A stretch of 64,000 nt of DNA from Polytrichum commune (Eukaryota; Streptophyta; Polytrichopsida; Polytrichales; Polytrichaceae). The notes under the pieces were generated by a model, which worked only from the letters and a program-made list of their open reading frames with translations, did not search any database and had not been told where the DNA came from. The translations under genes and the position numbers were made by a program. Positions 24,690 through 35,900 of the stretch are shown piece by piece. How positions within the stretch are numbered: position 1 is the stretch's first letter; every line of letters starts with the position of its first letter. The DNA is taken from contig OX485803.1 of NCBI GenBank assembly GCA_950295325.1, positions 73,857,554-73,921,553 on the forward strand, written 5' to 3'.

Positions 24690-24790
24690 GAAATCTATAA
24701 CAAAGTCCGGGAAGCCAAAAGGTTATGGGACTAAAAGTATATCAAGATGGTGTCAAAAAGGCATATAAGGATTAACCTTCCCAAGAGCTC
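24690..24790 (+). repeat. Dispersed repeat, also at 58395-58475
   Basis: AAGTCCGGGAAGCCAAAAGG, ATGGGACTAAAAGTATATC and AAGATGGTGTCAAAAAGGC find close counterparts in the same order at 58402-58465. It is non-coding and just outside the CACTA right end. Confidence 0.6.
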
Positions 24791-27230
24791 CTACTCATAT
24801 TTGACCTTAGCCTTCATCAACATTATTGTAGAACATGTTTCCGAAGTTTATAGACAAACCATGTGACAATATCTTGTTTGCAAAATGTAAATGGCATCAA
24901 GTGATACAATGCAACCACATGGAGAGGGGTAAACCTCCTTGTAGAGATATGAACCACGTGTGATGATGGGGTATTTTCAAGGGGACTATGAAATAATGCA
25001 TATATTCATGGGATATATCACATATTTGGTGAGTATCCTTGGAATACATGGAAATTATTTAAAGAACAAATTTCTAGTACCTTGAATGTTTCTAATATTT
25101 TCATAGTCTGTATTTTGAAACATTTTAAATCATCCGGATCCTATCTTTTATCGCACCTCATTTTCTAGTGGAGTGCCAATTACCCCCCTTGAGTGCAACC
25201 TTGAAAGGCACCTAGAATTCTATTTCATGAGCATGCCCATGTTAAGGGTGTTTTATGTATGTGGAGGAGGCTCCCATTACCATGGGATGGGCACCCCCCC
25301 CCCCCAATATATATATATATGTATATAAATGACGAAGGATTTTTTTTTCTTGGGTTGCCCGTGTTGCCCAAGAGAAAAATAGGACAGGTTTAGGATGTTG
25401 CATTTCTCTCAATAAGGTGGGTGGCAATCAAGAGTTGGAAAACTTGTGGGCTTTGTGGATGGAAGGAACATGTGGCTTACCCCCAAAAAGTTGGAAAGCA
25501 TGTACTAAACTATAGGGAGAATCATTTCTAGTGACCAGAAGATTTTTTATTAGTGTTAGTTAATGCTAAAGTTAGAGACACTAGGTCTAAATCATGAGCC
25601 ACGTTGCCTGACTCTTGATAATTGAGTTGTAAGTTTTTTTTAGGGTTTGATGAATGATATGTTTAGGAGGATAATATGTGCAAGGAATTATATTGTTTGA
25701 ATGTTAGGTTTCTAGACTCCTGCTTGAAAAACACTCTTTGTGCATCATCACAACAACTAGAGTAAAGTATTATTTATTAAATTATTATTGTGGTAAAAAT
25801 ATACTAAAACTAGCAAGGATAATAGATACACGAGCATCAAAAAATCCCATGAGTGATGGACAGAAGGAGGTTTGTGATAGTGTGATAGTTCAAAGAGGTG
25901 GTTGCAAGCATGTCTATGAATGATGTTTGATGGAGCCATGAAGGCAATGAACCCAAAATAAAAACAAGGATACAATCAAAAATGCCTATTGCAAAATAAA
26001 TGAAATGTAGAAATTGTGAAAGAAAAGAAGCAATGCAGGCAAAGCGCATTTGCCAAATTGCAAACAATGAAACCTAAAAGAGGTTGGGAGAAATGCATTG
26101 TATTAATTAAACAAAGTGGAAACACCTCAGAGCAAAAAAACCTAGGTAGACATATGTTCCAAGCAAATACAAATACTAGATAGAACCAAATACAATCCCA
26201 ATCAACCCCAAGGTAGGGTAATTGCGGAAGTGTTCACTCACTACATTCTACATATCTTAGAGATTAATTAAAAAATCAGTCCACACACTTATCTGTAAGT
26301 GTAGAACTCCACAATTGTAGTGACACCAAAGTGTTATGAGGACATTTTCCTCTCGACGCTGACCTTTTGGAGCATCCTATTTGTTTGGACATGGAGGAAG
26401 TTGGAATGAGTTCACACACTTTTATGTCGCACACTTTCACTCTATATGAGCTTTAAATTATGGGTCCCATGATCAAAACTAATATCTTATAGTACACAAC
26501 TTGGCCTTACATAGAAATAGTTGAAGCTAAGATTTCATTTGGTCAACAATTACGAGGTATTTATAATTGATTAGCTTGTAGAGGAGTTAAAGGGTAAGCG
26601 ACAATAGACCCAAGCTGTTCAAGCCCTGGATAGCTTTCCATGCCATGCCAGCACTATAAAGTAGAAATACCATAACCCGTGAAAATAAGGTGATTCGCAT
26701 TGAAGATTTGGTCTGACAAGCATGAGAAAATTTTCCAAGATAGACGAGAAGGATTCATGAAGAATGCAAGTTGTTTCATATTTTTTTGCACTATACAAAA
26801 AATGCTACAATTTTTCAAAGTGGAAAGTTGTCTAAACCCCTACTCGTTCACTAGATTCTCCCTACACCGAACATGGTAATCCGCATTTCCATACAGAACA
26901 TCGCCTAAATCGGTTACCTCTTGAGTACATTAACACTGGACTCCCATTGACTACACTAAGTGTACACGCATTGAAGTTGCCGCCGAGTCAAGATCGGTTT
27001 CAAAATTGGCACTTCACCATTATGACGGCAGTCTAGTGCATGGCTACAGGGTGGTTAACGGGTTATGGTATTTCTATCTTAATAACGGTTGGGCTTGATG
27101 CGTGGTCCACTATCCTGTTGTGGGGCCTTGTATTATAACATGTGAACATGCTCTAAAATGACGTTTGAATCCAATGCTCCCACCAAATCGCCATTACCTC
27201 TAAACATGTCACCACAGAACATGCTTAATG
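24791..27230. other. Intergenic, AT-rich, no gene
   Basis: Only short chance frames. It includes a 12-nt C run (25294-25305) followed by an AT microsatellite. The last 300 bases rise in GC toward the terpene synthase promoter. Confidence 0.55.
25294..25305 (+). repeat. Poly-C tract, 12 nt
   Basis: Uninterrupted run of C followed by an (AT)n stretch. Confidence 0.9.
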
Positions 27231-27339
27231 TATGTTTAACTCTACGCCTCCCGGTAGAGGGCTCACGTCGAATCATTCATCGAGGCTAGTTCACCTTTCA
27301 ACGCAAAATTGCATTGTTGGCGCTTGGGCCGCCGCCTTC

Positions 27340-27440
27340 TCCAAGTATAAATTCCACTATAAATTCATAATCAGCGACTCTACGCGCACCATCTCTGCTC
27401 ACAGCTGCTTCAGACTGTTTCTGTTCCTGCTTCTGCTCTG
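27340..27440 (+). promoter_or_regulatory. Candidate terpene synthase core promoter
   Basis: TATAAATT at 27346 (and again near 27359) is followed about 30 bases later by a pyrimidine-rich leader-like stretch (CTCTGCTCACAGCTGCTTC). GC rises sharply here from the AT-rich spacer. The coding region begins about 2 kb downstream, so a spliced 5' leader is implied. This is inference from position and composition. Confidence 0.35.
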
Positions 27441-27589
27441 AAGGAACCCTCAGGTACCCAATGCCCGCCTCACTTGCATCCCTGCGGTGGTCGTCAATTG
27501 CTCCAATGGAGCCTGTGGATGCAGCCTGCTGGTAGCTGCTAATAGCCTTTCTCTTCTGATCGAATTCTATTTGCAAAGATCTGTCCTGT

Positions 27590-28270
27590 GTGCTTTGGCG
27601 CCTGACTGTTGTTTGCAGCCACATTCGTTTGCATGTGAGGGATTTGCAACGGCGTTCTTTTTGCAGCAACATGCATTAATTGACAGTTGTCGTGACAGGT
27701 GATCCCGCGGCTGTGAAGTGGACCGAACGACGCCGCCGACGTCCTTGCTCCAGGTTTGTTGTGCAGCTTATAAGAAAGCTGAACCCTCTATCTTTCACGT
27801 ACTTTGCATGCTTGTGAGTCGGCGCCGCCTTTAATGTTGTATAACCTGCCAGGTGCTTTCGTCCTCGTGATCAGGAGCTGATGGAGGCTTTCTTCGCAAG
27901 GTAGATGCTGCTCCATTTTGTACGAATTGGATGCTCCGGTCCTTGTCCGTAGTGAAATAGATATAAAGCGCCGATCGACAGTACGACCTTTCGATGAATG
28001 TTTCTTGCTGGAGTGTTTCTATCTTTCTTTCGACCCTGTTTTATATTTATGGAATCTTACTGGAGAGGTGTAATGCGCTGGACCTGAATTCGAATTCAGC
28101 ACGTTCTTTAAGAATAGAGTGGATCCTTGGGAATAGTATGTTTGCAAGGGTCTCTGTACTTGAATTCCACTTGACATGCAGTTGTCGCGCAGCGATGCAC
28201 ACTAGCAAAAGCATAGGAAGATCGACACAACGATGCGAATGGATTCGGCTCTTTTTTATCCTGTCGCCAT
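27590..28270 (+). repeat. Leader tandem duplication, unit A
   Basis: Shares ordered blocks with 28310-28960 at a spacing of about 720 bp: TTTTTGCAGC, GACGCCGCCGACGTCCTTGC, TGCATGCTTGTGAGTCG, CGATCGACAG...ACCTTTCGA, TCAGCACGTTC and CACTAGCAAAAGCATAGGAAG. Confidence 0.75.
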
Positions 28271-28309
28271 TGCTCTCCTTAGATCAATGGGCACCAATAA
28301 TCTCTACTG

Positions 28310-28960
28310 TGTGCTTCAGTGCCTAAAGAGTAGGTCTTTTCTTGGGCAGGTTTGTTTGCATCTGAGGGGTTGCTTTGCGGCGCTTTTTGCAGCGAGAGCG
28401 GTCACTGGTGCTCCCATACCGTGCCCGCGTTAGACGCACGCACGACGCTGCCGACCTTGCTCCAGTTCTGTTGGTGCAGCTGATAAGCACATTAACCTTT
28501 TTCTTTCTTCCAAGTAATGTGCATACTTGTGAGCCGTCTTCGGATGTTCATGTTGTACAGCCTCGGCCCTGTTGCCTCGAAGATTACAAGCTGATCAACA
28601 GTTTCTCTGCATGGTAGATGCCTTCTTTTTTCGAATTGGAAGTGTCCGTAGCTCATAGTTGAAAAGATGGAGAGCACCGATCGATAGCGTCACCTTTCGA
28701 AGGATAGGTCATACTATGGAGATCGCATGTGCTGGACCTGAAGTCGATTTCAGCACGTTCCTTGCGATGAAAGTCGATTCTCGGTACTATCGTTTGCGTC
28801 TCTGTTAGCTCTCTGCACCTGGATTCCATTTGTCATGCGGTTGTCGGCGCAGCAATATACACTACCAAAAGGATAGGAAGCCGATAAGCATGTGAATAAA
28901 TAAACAAGGATCATTTTCAGCTCTCTTTTTGCAACCTTTTTTATTTGTCGACGGCAAGTT
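28310..28960 (+). repeat. Leader tandem duplication, unit B
   Basis: Diverged second copy of unit A, directly upstream of the terpene synthase. Matching blocks are TTTTTGCAGC, GACGCTGCCGACCTTGC, TGCATACTTGTGAGCCG, CGATCGATAG...ACCTTTCGA, TCAGCACGTTC and CACTACCAAAAGGATAGGAAG. Both units retain AG/GTTTGT-like splice signals, so a leader exon may have been duplicated. Confidence 0.75.
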
Positions 28961-29355
28961 TCATACGTTGTGACTTGAGCAAACAGAAAGCGATTTCGTT
29001 TCTCTGTACCGTATCCCTGGAATGGCTGATGTCGCTCTTTCTGTACAAATGGATCGCAGAGTCATTATCCAGTCTTATAATTAGAGTGCTGAAGTTTGGG
29101 TGTTCATGGTTCCGTATTCATTCACTTCGAATCAAACGGCTGGGCAGTTGCTTGACATGAGATGGTTCCTACATTAAGGGAAGCCAATAGTTTGTTTGTG
29201 ACACGGTGGATCATTTCGAGTTTGTGAATGGTGGACAACTAAATATACATACTCGATTCTGGAATATGGACCAATTTGTAGATTCTCTCTGAGTGGCATG
29301 GTAAAATGTTTTGCAGGAGTCCTCCTACGGTGCCCACTTCAAGGGCTGCAAGTCG

Positions 29356-30522
29356 ATGAATTCTATAGCTCAGAAAAGTCTTGCCACACCCATTGCTATG
29401 GCCAAGAACGAGGACGAGGGAATCACCAACGAAGACCCACCCATCCAGACTCCTCCCATTGAAGAAGCTGCAGTTGAGCTTCCACCCCTTGTGCGCTGCA
29501 TGGCCATCAAGGGCCTCCCTCCCAAGCGGCAGAGCGAGTACGCAGTCACCACCGAGGAATATCTGATGCGAAATGCGAAGCGCTGGCCACACATCACCTC
29601 ACTGGAACTTTTCTACCGTCTCTCAGTCTCTTTTACGAGCTTTCTGTACAGTGGAGTCGTCAGCTCCGACCGCCTGGAGGTCATCGCGGCTGCGTACGCC
29701 GTTTTCATCATCCTTGATGAGCTCCTCTTCGATGCGCCGGACGACTCCGTGGCCAAGGAGTACGGCATCGACGGCAGCATCTGCAGGAGTCCTCACAAGA
29801 TGGAAGTATTTGTGACCAATCTCAAGGTCATCCTCCAGCAGGAGCAGCCTCCGGTCGATCCCTGCACCCCCATCGAGGAGATGATGTGGGAAGTGGGTCG
29901 GGACATCCGGCGGTTGTCCACCCCGGAGTGGTTCCAAGCCTTCCTGGAGGCTGTCACAGAACATCACACCATGTGCATCGCCAGTCACCTCAACATGGCA
30001 GGTGACCGATTCTTCGGCTCCGAGGACTTGGACTCGTACACCAAAATGCGCTACGACAACTTCGCAGGCGGAGCGATCCTGCTGCTCGTGGAGTTCGCCA
30101 AGGATGCTTTCCTTCCGGAGGAAATGCGGAAGGATGCCAGAATTCAAGAGTTGTCTACGGCGGCAGGCATTCACGCGGCCTTTGTGAACGACATCTTCTC
30201 CTATCCCAAGGAGGTGGCTCAGGAGGAGAACCCCCGCAACTTGGTGAAGATCTTGATGGACTGCGAGGGAAAACCTTTACACCAAGCGGCCTGGAGGGCT
30301 GTGAACTTGGTCAACTCGTACGCCAGCGTCGTCATGGATATGGAGTCTCAGTTGCCCGAGCCTTGGGACTCTCATGTGCTCCAATACGTCGAGGGTGTGA
30401 AGGACATCATGTCTGGGAACATGTACTGGATGAGCCTGCACAAGCGCTACCGACACCCGGACTCCGTCTTCCCGGAGCTGAGATCAGTCACCAATGCACA
30501 CGCCCAATTACAGGAGATTTGA
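29356..30522 (+). CDS. Microbial-type terpene synthase (MTPSL)
   Basis: A 388-residue class I terpene synthase of the microbial-like type known from mosses, liverworts, lycophytes and ferns. It is shorter than classical plant terpene synthases and lacks their RR(x)8W region. The aspartate-rich motif is D121-E-L-L-F-D126 followed by D129-D130, and the NSE motif is N278-D-I-F-S282-Y-P-K285-E286; together they bind the Mg2+ ions that ionise the prenyl diphosphate. The C-terminal NMYWMSLHKRY segment fits the family's W...S..RY signature. Cytosolic cyclisation of FPP or GPP is likely; the product cannot be predicted. I chose the ATG at 29356. An acceptor (TTTTGCAG) ends at 29316 and the frame stays open to it, so an upstream exon could add residues. 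GC is far above the flanks. No other pathway gene is adjacent. Confidence 0.92.
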   Translation: MNSIAQKSLATPIAMAKNEDEGITNEDPPIQTPPIEEAAVELPPLVRCMAIKGLPPKRQSEYAVTTEEYLMRNAKRWPHITSLELFYRLSVSFTSFLYSGVVSSDRLEVIAAAYAVFIILDELLFDAPDDSVAKEYGIDGSICRSPHKMEVFVTNLKVILQQEQPPVDPCTPIEEMMWEVGRDIRRLSTPEWFQAFLEAVTEHHTMCIASHLNMAGDRFFGSEDLDSYTKMRYDNFAGGAILLLVEFAKDAFLPEEMRKDARIQELSTAAGIHAAFVNDIFSYPKEVAQEENPRNLVKILMDCEGKPLHQAAWRAVNLVNSYASVVMDMESQLPEPWDSHVLQYVEGVKDIMSGNMYWMSLHKRYRHPDSVFPELRSVTNAHAQLQEI

Positions 30523-30540
30523 GAAGACAATATGTAGACT

Positions 30541-30915
30541 GGATGGATCAATCATCTCTGCGTTACTACTTGGATAGATATGTATCTCCATACGGAATCA
30601 ACCTTAAGGACGTTGATCTTCTCAAAAGGTTTGGATGATTTCCTCTGTTGTTCAGGATTCCTGTGCGCCATTCTACATGCACAGGTGTGACAACTAGCTG
30701 TAGGATTCAGCTGTTGCCAGTACTGCAACACATTGTAACCAATGATGGACATTATGTTTCTACAACAAGAGTTGAGATCTCCTGCATTTCGACCTGAATT
30801 CTCTACAGTTTTAGATTGTGAAATCTGGAAATGCGTTGTTTGAAAATTCTTGCTTTTCTGCTCAAGCTCAAAGGCAGACTAACCCTCATGATATTTCATA
30901 ACAGATGATAAGAAT
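30541..30915 (+). repeat. 3'-flank tandem duplication, unit 1
   Basis: Starts just after the terpene synthase stop, so probably includes its 3'UTR. Repeated at 30925-31545: ATCTCTGCGTTACTAC, GGATGATTTCCTCTGTTGTT, TTCTACAACAAGAGTTGAGA and ATCTGGAAATGCG occur in the same order in both. Confidence 0.85.
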
Positions 30916-30924
30916 ATGAGTGAA

Positions 30925-31545
30925 AGGATGATCTCTGCGTTACTACATAGATAGAATCACTATATTCGTTAATTGGAGACTTTGGAAAGTCTCAAAATAA
31001 ACTCTACTCATAGCTTGGGATGCAATATTGTGAACGTGGGGAACATTGGTAATGAACTTTCTACATATTCATGCATGAGGATTATATATATTTTTAAATA
31101 TAATAAGTATCTATATCATAATCAAAACATGCACTAAACACAATATTATATTTGAAATCCTTGATTAGTCTCCAAATCATGAAAAAGTCTCCAATTAATG
31201 AATATAGTGATTAGATTCTTTCATACAGAATCAATTTCAAGGCCATTGATGGGAATGGTGGGATGATTTCCTCTGTTGTTTGGGATTATTATGTGGCGTT
31301 CTACATGTTCAGTGACAGCTAGCTTTAGGATTTCACCGCCAGTACTGCGACGCGTTGTAACCGATGATGTACATTGTGTTTCTACAACAAGAGTTGAGAT
31401 CTCCTGCATTTTGACTTAAATTCTCATATATACTACTGTTTTATCTGTGTGATCTGGAAATGCGTGTTTTGAATATTCTTGCCTTTCTGCTCAAAAGCAC
31501 AAAGGCACACTAGCCTTCATGATATTATATATTAGATGAAAATAG
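30925..31545 (+). repeat. 3'-flank tandem duplication, unit 2
   Basis: Second copy of 30541-30915, enlarged by a 258-bp insertion at 30955-31212. The long identical block TTCTACAACAAGAGTTGAGA (and more beyond it) shows the duplication is fairly recent. Confidence 0.85.
30955..31212. mobile_element. MITE with about 28-bp terminal inverted repeats
   Basis: The left end AATCACTATATTCGTTAATT(GGAGACTTT) matches the reverse complement of the right end (AATCACTATATTCATTAATT GGAGACTTT) with one mismatch. The insertion is absent from the paralogous unit at 30541-30915, which gives an empty-site comparison. Subterminal GTCTCCAA/TTGGAGAC motifs recur. The ends include CACTA (30958), hinting at a CACTA-type MITE, but no clean 3-bp target duplication is seen. 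No coding capacity. Confidence 0.8.
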
Positions 31546-32528
31546 CCGGAGATGGGCAACATGGACCTGCACAAGGAGACTCCCCAAATCAACTTTTCAT
31601 TGCACAAATTCCCTCAATGCAAGAGAATAACGTTTCAAAGCTCACAGTATATTAAACCATGCCATGGAGAATTGTTTGCATGATTTCTATAAAACTTTAA
31701 CATGGGTAAGTGAGTGGATATTTGGTCTTCATTTTTTAGCGTAGATTTATAGCTTCGCAATATTGACACAAGTGTAATAGGAGACACACTAAAGCTAGAA
31801 TCGTAAAGTGTGCCTCATCTTCTGTGAACTGCTTTATATTTCAAAGCTACAGTAAATGGTGAATCGGCTACACTCTACAAAATCTCTAGACTAGATGCAG
31901 GCTTCTTTCTAAAATCAATGTTCCTCCTGTAGAGAAAGAATTGCATTGAAGTGTCATGATCCGAGACTTATACCACTTTGGCAATAGAGTAAAGGCTGGA
32001 GATGAGATTGACTATTGAGCCTGCTAGTGACTCCATCGATGTAACCAATAATTGAACTAGTCAATGCTCGGTGGTGCATAGTAGTTTAAAGACAAAGTCA
32101 TGGCACCAGAACTGCTCTATCAAGCTGACAGTCCGAAAATTATCTAGCAATGTGAGGTGCCCACTGAAGTTTATCTGGCACGTTGAGAAGAAATAACATT
32201 TTTCGATTTAGTACTCCAAACTAGAAATGGGGTATCGTATGACAAGGATTTTGAGCCAATTCTTGGCAAACTTGCTTAATTCATCCACATTAGCACTAAC
32301 TTAGTTTGAAATCCACATATTAGGTTCTTGAGAGTATTTGGCACTGCTCTCACATAATGTTTCTAATTGCATGGGGTGGATTACTGGCTGGACTACTTCT
32401 AGGAAACACATTGTTCCCAATTTCAACAAAATTCCTGTGAAGCTGCAACACCATCTTCACTTCCAAATAACTGCATATTATAAGATAATTCCAAAACATG
32501 TTTCACATGGCTTATGTAACTCTTCACT
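31546..32528. other. Intergenic between terpene synthase and primase
   Basis: No coding frame or recognisable element seen. Confidence 0.5.
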
Positions 32529-32640
32529 GTCCACCAAGTAAAGGAATAAAGGAGTAAAGGATTCCAAGTAAAGGAGTAAAGGAGTAAAGGATTCCAAGTA
32601 AAGGAGTGAAGGAGTGAAGGAGTAAAATATTCCAAGGAGT
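32529..32640 (+). repeat. Minisatellite of AAGGAGTAAAGGATTCCAAGT type
   Basis: Three tandem units of about 33-40 bp built from a 10-11-bp subunit (AAAGGAGTAA), each closed by ATTCCAAGTA or a variant. It lies 350 bp beyond the primase stop codon. Confidence 0.8.
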
Positions 32641-32987
32641 AACATCCACATGAGCAAAATACTTGAATGGTAATGTAGCCTGCTGTAGTTCAAACAAGAA
32701 TAAATTTGAAGATTCACATAGATGTAGCATTCATCACGCAGATGATTCCATAAGAGCATAGTCCGGTGTGTCATTCTTGTTTGCTATGACCACTCAAAAG
32801 AAGTAACACTCCTCAAGCTCAAGTGAAGGTTGGGATATTTGTTCCCCAATGTGGTCATCCCTTGCGTATACACAACCATGGAAAACCCTACACTAATTTA
32901 CATCAACTCTGCACAGCACTTTTCTGTAGAGAACATGGATCAATTTGAAGATGTCCAGGGATATCCTAACTTTTCTGACAGAGATCA

Positions 32988-35900
32988 TCACCAGCTCAGT
33001 GTTGGTTTGGCAGCTGCTTCACGAAGCTTCTCTTGATAGGATGTTGTTATTGCGGCCTGTAAAAGCAACCACGTAGTAGTCTTTTACATGCAGAGCTTTC
33101 CCAAAGACAAATTGATTCTTCTATTATTTGAGCAGTTAGTCATTAAATAAACATTATAGATAGTGAGGTATTTCAAGCACATTAAACCACTCATGAAACT
33201 AGAGGACAACATACAATAAAGGATGAATTGATTACCTTGCTCACTCGTTGAAGTGGTTCTAGAAATTTGCTTTGGAAGAAGTGTAATGATGCCCGCAATG
33301 ATGTCTTCTCCAAGTCTGAATTACACATTTATCTTAATGCAGTCTACAAATTCATATCATTATACAGCTTAGGCCAGAGGGAGTGTGTAACCATTTCAAA
33401 CTGGGGATTTTTGACCTGAAAATTTAATTGCACTTAAAGTTCGTCATATGTGAAGAATATGCCCTTCCCAGGAAAAGCTAGTACACAGAATCTAGAGTGT
33501 GCAATACTAAGTGTATAAAGCTTCTAAGAAAACATGTGCCTCTTAGAGAGTCTTAAGTAGACAGAAGGTCTCATCAGATCTAGTAGCTTGAAATTTGATT
33601 GTTCTGTATCATATAATGTACAGCAGACACAAACATGATATCAACACTTTAGGGAGATATATCTTGAATCACATCCAAAGCCAAAACTATAATACGTCTG
33701 CAGCCAAATGTCATATAGCTTTATACAGAGAACATCATGTTCAAATATACGAGTATATCTGCTGGGTTACTCGTGGTAAAAGTACAGTATACGAAAATGA
33801 GAAAAATGGATATGGAGGCTGCTTGGTTTGGATAGAGTGGAGCCCAAAAATGAGGTGAACTTCTTTTGAAGTTCACCTCATTGTCAAGGGACAAAAAAAT
33901 AATATGTAAAATTACTAAGGTCAGCCTAAGAGATGATATCAATAGCAATAGAGTTCTTATTTTGCAGAGAAAATGCTTGACATCACTTTGAAACTTTCAT
34001 CATTGTGGCCCACACTAAGTGCTAATATTGTCCATCACTGGGGTCCACATTGTATCTCGTACACTTTAGAAAGTGCGGGCCACATTACTATTGGCCACAC
34101 TAATCAGTAAATACACAAGATACTCCATTTGAACCTATTAATGCATGGATAGTTATTAAAGTAGAGAAGATGACTCCCTATATTGTGGTGGGACTCTGGA
34201 GGTTACTGGTTTGCCTTGCAATTACTATTAATGTTGACCACAATATTCTGACCATACTATCTAAACACCCATGATAATTTGGATGTCAAACACATACTCC
34301 AATAAAAATTTGAATCATAGGATCGAAGGCCAGAATATAAGAAAAGTTATGTCAGGCACCTCTTAGTTTCTGGCCAGCATCACCTCCTCCCTCATTTTGG
34401 TTGAGCTCATTCAACAGCTACAAACATGTGCAATGCCAGGAACAAGTAAGTGCAGAGCAATCTCGAGTGATTTCACTGATAGGAGACCATCAGAAGCACA
34501 GAATTCAAGCAATTTTGAGAACAATGTACCTGAGCCAGAGTTGGTACGGTTGTGGGATCAAAATTATCACAATCTTGTGGATCAATGGGCACGCATACAC
34601 GACCTGAGTAAGTTTTAAATCAATTCATCACCCACTTAGGATCGCATTAATTGAAACATCTCACACTAACCATCAGCAAAATGATGTGCAATTATTGGAA
34701 GTAACTACACCAAAAATCAGTAAGCGGAAGAAAGGAGAGGCTCCTTCAATTGTGATAGTAATTGATGAAAGCTAATACTATCAAGTTAGATGTGAAACAG
34801 CTTGAAATGAGTAAAAAGCCCAAACTTGACCTAGACTGCATTGACCCCATTGATGCTGAAAGTCAAATCTCACCAGTTTTAGGATGGACGCAAAAAGGTG
34901 CCTTCAACAGATGATTCATGTTTTTGGAGACCTGAATGAAAGAGGAACCCCAAATTGAGAAAGTTTCTAGACACTGAAAAAGTATACATATAGAATCTCT
35001 AAGCACCACATGGAGATAGCATACAATATACCCTTTTTATCTGAGGATCTGCTCATAGTTTTCAGCACAGAACCTGTTCTCTTTATAATTATAATGATGC
35101 ATAGAGTAAGATCATGAAGGTCACAAACTTGACAACTCACGACAGCCCAGACATTCAAGGTCCAGTCTCAGTCAGCAAACTTGAGTTGTTTAGAAAAATG
35201 AACAGAAAAGAAATGCCAAAACAATGAAAGATCAATCAAACAGGGAACTGGAAACAACATTCACAAGAATGACCCAGAAATTGACAACTACTATACAATG
35301 AACAACGTGGTGATGGTGGGGCCATTCCTCACCATTCCAGAAAAGGAAGGGGACCACGGGTGCCATGGACCATGACCGCACAGGTCCAAGCTAGTGAACC
35401 TAGTTGAGGTTTCAGGTGTGTACTATTTCTGGCATACCAATCCGGGAATCACTAACATGGCAATCCCACATATTGCAATACCAACAGTACAGTGCTTTAC
35501 TTCTGTATTATAGGCCTATAAATATTGTTAGTTAATGAGAATAGACATGACCATAAACAGGAGTGCATTGCTCAAGGGTCGTCACCTCTGCATCAAGTCT
35601 GGGATATGTGTACGAGAAGACAATTTCTTCCACATTCTTCCTCCAATCATTTTTCATATGTCCCTATACATCAGCAAAACAATCTGTTAGCAGAAGACAC
35701 CAATTGGAGTGTTATTTAACCAGGCAAGACCATAACATTACCAGCACATTGAAGAAAGATGGCATACAAGCATTGTCACATTCACATGGGTTATGTCAAT
35801 ATGATGCCTCTCAAGTGAAGTACACTATATTTCATCTAGAACAAGCTTCTTCCAAAAGTAGGACAGCCATATGTACAAGTTTCCCTTCCATATTGCCAGA

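Noticed and set aside
29311-29355. In-frame extension of the terpene synthase upstream of 29356
   Set aside because: It contains no ATG and begins at an intron acceptor-like TTTTGCAG; it could be exonic but cannot supply a start by itself.
29623-30174. A 183-codon minus-strand frame
   Set aside because: Antisense shadow of the terpene synthase; GC-rich coding DNA commonly leaves the opposite strand open, and the sense strand has the metal-binding motifs.
32529-32640. A CRISPR-like or regulatory array
   Set aside because: The units are a simple AAGGAGTAA minisatellite without unique spacers, in a plant nuclear genome.
34397-34618. A 73-codon plus-strand frame ([15 protein letters not shown]...)
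   Set aside because: It is antisense to two primase exons (34603-34530 and 34417-34360), whose minus-strand translation matches the family in phase.
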